From CAVZTA01 sp963778025 (GTDB lineage Bacteria; Chloroflexota; Limnocylindria; Limnocylindrales; CSP1-4): a stretch of 64,000 nt of DNA. Each line of letters begins with the position of its first letter. The stretch's first letter is position 1. The DNA is taken from positions 124,001 through 188,000 of the forward strand of contig CAVZTA010000016.1 of NCBI GenBank assembly GCA_963778025.1, given 5' to 3'. Both the position numbers and the translations under genes were made by a program. Positions 61,484 to 64,000 of this stretch are shown here, one piece after another. The notes below the pieces were generated by a model. That model searched no databases. It was not told the origin of the DNA and saw only the letters and a program-made list of their open reading frames with translations.

Positions 61484-62197
61484 CTACGTCCTGCCCGTGA
61501 ACGCGCGCTCGCCCTCGGCCCGCGCCGCGTCGGCGATGGCCCGGATCGCCGCGACCTCTGCCCGGAGATCCCGTGCGCGGTACAGGGCGGAGCCGACGAC
61601 GATGACGTCGGTCCCCTCGCGGCCGATGGCTTCCGCCGTCGAGCGCTTGCCGCCGCCGTCGACGTGGACCTCGCACGCACCACCGGCGGCCAGGTAGCCA
61701 CGCGCGGCGCGAAGCTTCGCCGCCGCGACATCGGCCATGAACGCCTGCCCACCGAAGCCCGGCTCGACCGTCATCACCAGCACGATGTCCAGCAGCTCGC
61801 GGTAGGGCTCGAGCGTCGCCAAGGGCGTCGCGGGCTTGACCGACAAGCCGGCCGCGGCGCCCGCCGAGCGGATCGCCTCGAGCGTCGGACCGACCGCCCC
61901 CGGCTCCGCCTCGACATGGATGGTCACCGACTCGCACCCCGCGTCGACGAACATCCGGGACCAGCGCGACGGTTCCGAGATCATCAGGTGGGCGTCGAAC
62001 GGCAGCGTCGTGGCGCGCCGCAGCGCTTCGACCGTCTTCCAGCCGAACGTGAGGTTCGGCACGAAGTGCGCGTCCATGATGTCGACGTGGATGCGGTCGG
62101 CACCGCCGTCGGCGGCTCGGCGGACCTCGTCGCCGAGCTTCGCGAGGTCCGCGTCGAGGATGCTCGCCGCGATGAGGCAGTGGTCGGGTCGGGGCAA
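61484..62197 (-). CDS. rpe: Ribulose-phosphate 3-epimerase
   Basis: TIM-barrel enzyme interconverting ribulose 5-phosphate and xylulose 5-phosphate. Seen: LIAASILDADLAKLGDEV, IHVDIMDAHFVPNLTFG, DAHLMISEPSRW, LVMTVEPGFGGQAFMADV, EVHVDGGGKRSTAEAI and VVGSALYRA. The likeliest start is a TTG at 62197, eight bases after GGGGAG and directly after the rlmN stop. 237 residues. It connects the xylose pathway product to pentose phosphate metabolism. Confidence 0.94.
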   Translation of the reverse strand: MPRPDHCLIAASILDADLAKLGDEVRRAADGGADRIHVDIMDAHFVPNLTFGWKTVEALRRATTLPFDAHLMISEPSRWSRMFVDAGCESVTIHVEAEPGAVGPTLEAIRSAGAAAGLSVKPATPLATLEPYRELLDIVLVMTVEPGFGGQAFMADVAAAKLRAARGYLAAGGACEVHVDGGGKRSTAEAIGREGTDVIVVGSALYRARDLRAEVAAIRAIADAARAEGERAFTGRT

Positions 62198-62202
62198 GCG
62201 CG

Positions 62203-63489
62203 CTACTCCCCAGGGTGGGCGCCGACCGCCACCGGGATCGGCTCGTCGGATCGCTCGCCGCGCAGCGCGGCCGCGGACTCCGCCTCGAGCCGCCGCCGGC
62301 GACGAGCCACCACCGGCGGCGCCGGCTCGCCCGCATGCTCCGCGGCCAGCTGACCGCACGCCGCGCCGATCTCCTGGCCGCGATTGCGGCGGATCGTCGT
62401 GCGGATGCCGGCCGACTCGAGGCGCCGGGCGAACGCCTCGATGACGGGCATCGGGCTTGCCTGCCACGGCGTGTGCGCGACGGGATTCATCGGGATGAGG
62501 TTGACATGCGCGTGCTCGTCGCGGAGGAGGTCGATGAGCGCCGCCGAGTCAGCCTCGGTGTCGTTGATCCCGCCGATCATCGTCACCTCGTAGCTCACCC
62601 GTCGGCCGGTCGCTCGCGCGTGATCGCGCGCCGCGGCGACGACCTCCGCGGCCGGCCATCGTCGGTTGAGCGGGACGAGCACGTCGCGCAGCGCATCCCG
62701 CGCGGAATGGAGCGAGACCGCCAGCGTGAACTGCGGGCCGAGCGACGTGAGTCGCCGGATGCCCGGCACGACCCCGGACGTCGAGACGGTGATGTGCCGG
62801 GCGCCCAGGCCGAACCGCCGTGGATCGTTGAGCCCGGCCACGGCCTCCAGGACGCGGTCGAGGTTCAGCAGCGGCTCGCCCATGCCCATGAACACGATGT
62901 TCGTGAGGCGCTGCCCGTCGGCCGCGAGTGACCGCGCGGGATGCCGCACCTGGTCGAGGATCTCGGCGGTCTCGAGGTCGCGGTCGAACCCGAGCTCACC
63001 GGTCGCGCAGAACGGGCAGCCGACGGCGCAGCCGGCCTGCGACGAGATGCACAGCGTGTGGCGCTCCCGTGAGGTACCGCGCGCCGGGTAGTGCATCAGC
63101 ACCGACTCGATGAGCCGGCCGTCGGACAGCGTGTGCAGCCGCTTCTCCGTCTGGCCGCCGTCCGCGTGACGGACATCGGTATCCGAGACGGTGTCGAAGC
63201 GGAACGCCGACTCGAGCGCCTCGCGAACCGCCGCGGGCAGCGTGAGGACCTCCGCGAACGATGTCGCGCCGGAGCGCCAGACGGCATCGAGGACCTGCCG
63301 CGCGCGGTACGCCGGTTCGGCACGCTCGGCGAACCAGGCTACGAGGTCCTCTTCGGTCAAGCCCGCGATCCCGGGACGCGGGTCGCGGACGCCGGCACGG
63401 GACGGCCCCGCGACGGGGGCGGGCGCGGGCATCGTCCCGCCGACGGGGGCGGCCTCGACCACGGGCAGCGCGCGGGACTCAGGGGCCAT
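62203..63489 (-). CDS. rlmN: Dual-specificity RNA methyltransferase RlmN
   Basis: Radical-SAM enzyme that methylates A2503 of 23S rRNA and A37 of tRNAs. After about 45 Pro/Ala-rich residues the core begins TEEDLVAWFAERAEPAYRAR. The radical-SAM cluster is GCAVGCPFCATGELG; then FMGMGEPLLNLDRVL, ITVSTSGVVPGIRRL, LAVSLHSARDALRD, MIGGINDTEADSA and the resolving Cys region IGAACGQLAAEH. The C-terminal 40 residues are a basic extension. 428 residues. It ends six bases before the TTG of rpe. Confidence 0.95.
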   Translation of the reverse strand: MAPESRALPVVEAAPVGGTMPAPAPVAGPSRAGVRDPRPGIAGLTEEDLVAWFAERAEPAYRARQVLDAVWRSGATSFAEVLTLPAAVREALESAFRFDTVSDTDVRHADGGQTEKRLHTLSDGRLIESVLMHYPARGTSRERHTLCISSQAGCAVGCPFCATGELGFDRDLETAEILDQVRHPARSLAADGQRLTNIVFMGMGEPLLNLDRVLEAVAGLNDPRRFGLGARHITVSTSGVVPGIRRLTSLGPQFTLAVSLHSARDALRDVLVPLNRRWPAAEVVAAARDHARATGRRVSYEVTMIGGINDTEADSAALIDLLRDEHAHVNLIPMNPVAHTPWQASPMPVIEAFARRLESAGIRTTIRRNRGQEIGAACGQLAAEHAGEPAPPVVARRRRRLEAESAAALRGERSDEPIPVAVGAHPGE

Positions 63490-63546
63490 GGCCCGATTCT
63501 CGCATGCCGCCCGCGGACGCCCGCGTCATCCGGACGCGCGCCTGGG

Positions 63547-63972
63547 TCAGGACGAGGCGATCGCCTCCTTCGCTGTCACGATCGTCACCGGCACCGACAC
63601 CGTGCCGCGCATCTTCGAGGGCACGTCCTGGCCGAGCCAGCGGCTGAGGCCCGGCGGCAGCGTCGACAGGATGACCTCGTCGACCTCGCGCCCAGAGATC
63701 GCGTCATGCGCCGCGGCGACCGGATCGGCCACGCCGATCTCGCCGGTGGCGTCGGTCGCGCCGAGGTCGCACAGGTGCTGGACGATGGCCTCGAGCCGCT
63801 GCTCCGCGGCGGCCCGGCTGGTCTCCTCGTCCCATGTGAGGCCGCCGGCGACGGGCGTCGCCGGGACGACCACGTGGAACGAGGCGGGACCTCTGCCGAG
63901 TCGTTCCTCGATCGCCTCGGCGAGCGTGGGACTCGCGAGCGTCCGGTTGGCGACGATGAGGTAGGTGGCCAT
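63547..63972 (-). CDS. USP-like alpha/beta protein
   Basis: 141-residue protein with a universal-stress-protein-like layout. ATYLIVANRTLASPTLAEAI is strand plus helix, FHVVVPATP the second strand, and VDEVILSTLPPGLSRWLGQD, then VPVTIV, the end, typical of a small family found in Actinobacteria and Chloroflexota. No ATP-binding GxxGxxG is seen. The ATG at 63972 (reading MATYLIV) is preferred over 63978. Function unknown. Confidence 0.7.
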   Translation of the reverse strand: MATYLIVANRTLASPTLAEAIEERLGRGPASFHVVVPATPVAGGLTWDEETSRAAAEQRLEAIVQHLCDLGATDATGEIGVADPVAAAHDAISGREVDEVILSTLPPGLSRWLGQDVPSKMRGTVSVPVTIVTAKEAIASS

Positions 63973-64000
63973 GCGCACCTCCCGAGCGGGCTGCCTCTGC

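Noticed and set aside
1..64000. Mobile elements, CRISPR arrays, prophage or toxin-antitoxin systems.
   Set aside because: I looked for transposase or integrase motifs, spaced direct repeats and short paired genes and found none. The region is housekeeping apart from the sugar block.

Overview
The window is very GC-rich bacterial chromosome, almost entirely coding. Nearly all genes lie on the minus strand in long, translationally coupled runs with ATGA, GTGA or TGATG junctions. It is a core housekeeping region, not a mobile island: I see no integrase, transposase, phage gene, CRISPR array, rRNA or convincing tRNA. Gene content and order (rlmN-rpe; asp23-fakA-recG-rsmD-coaD; rpmF-plsX-asp23-nusB-acpP-rnc-smc-ftsY; ffh-rpsP-khpA-rimM-trmD-rplS; rpsB-tsf-pyrH-frr-uppS-cdsA-dxr-rseP-ispG; nusA-ylxR-infB-rbfA-nrnA-truB-ribF) fit a Gram-positive-like or Chloroflexota chromosome. 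With GC this high and MEP-pathway genes, my best guess is an uncultured soil or freshwater Chloroflexota of the Limnocylindria type. This is inferred from gene order only.

Layout. 1-5.4 kb: ftsK (cut by the edge), RNase J, uracil-DNA glycosylase and aspartate-semialdehyde dehydrogenase. 5.5-8.5 kb: rpsO and an unusual PNPase that carries an extra DnaQ-like exonuclease domain. 8.7-20.6 kb: the only accessory-looking part. It holds a minus-strand operon (Gfo/Idh/MocA oxidoreductase, secreted FG-GAP/UnbV protein, M24-like protein), a ROK repressor, and a complete xylose system (xylFHG transporter converging on xylAB). 20.7-27.9 kb: the nusA-infB operon through ribF, preceded by an attenuator-like leader. 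28-37 kb: isoprenoid, phospholipid and undecaprenyl genes joined to rpsB-tsf-pyrH-frr, then yraN. 37.2-46.3 kb: rnhB, rplS, trmD, rimM, khpA, rpsP, a DUF3352 protein, ffh, a lipoprotein and ftsY. 46.3-54.5 kb: smc, rnc, acpP, nusB, asp23, plsX, rpmF, a DUF177 protein and a DivIVA-like protein. 54.7-60.3 kb: coaD, rsmD, recG, fakA and a second asp23, divergent from rpmB. 61-64 kb: dtd, rpe, rlmN and a USP-like protein.

How it works together. Most genes serve RNA metabolism and translation: RNases J, III and HII, PNPase, NrnA, NusA/B, IF2, RbfA, RimM, TrmD, RlmN, TruB and RsmD. Others serve membrane traffic (Ffh, FtsY), chromosome handling (SMC, FtsK, RecG) and lipid precursors (PlsX, AcpP, FakA, CdsA, UppS, Dxr, IspG). 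The xylose block imports xylose, isomerises and phosphorylates it; Rpe further along links xylulose 5-phosphate to the pentose phosphate pathway.

Caution. About 20 one-base frame breaks interrupt otherwise intact genes, including essential ones (ftsK, pnp, ispG, trmD, rimM, ftsY, smc). I read most of them as consensus errors in the assembly, so the coordinates given for those genes span the reconstructed gene. Two gene pairs (rnc-smc, plsX-asp23) appear as single open frames, probably for the same reason. The strongest biological novelty candidate is the DEDDh exonuclease domain embedded in PNPase.
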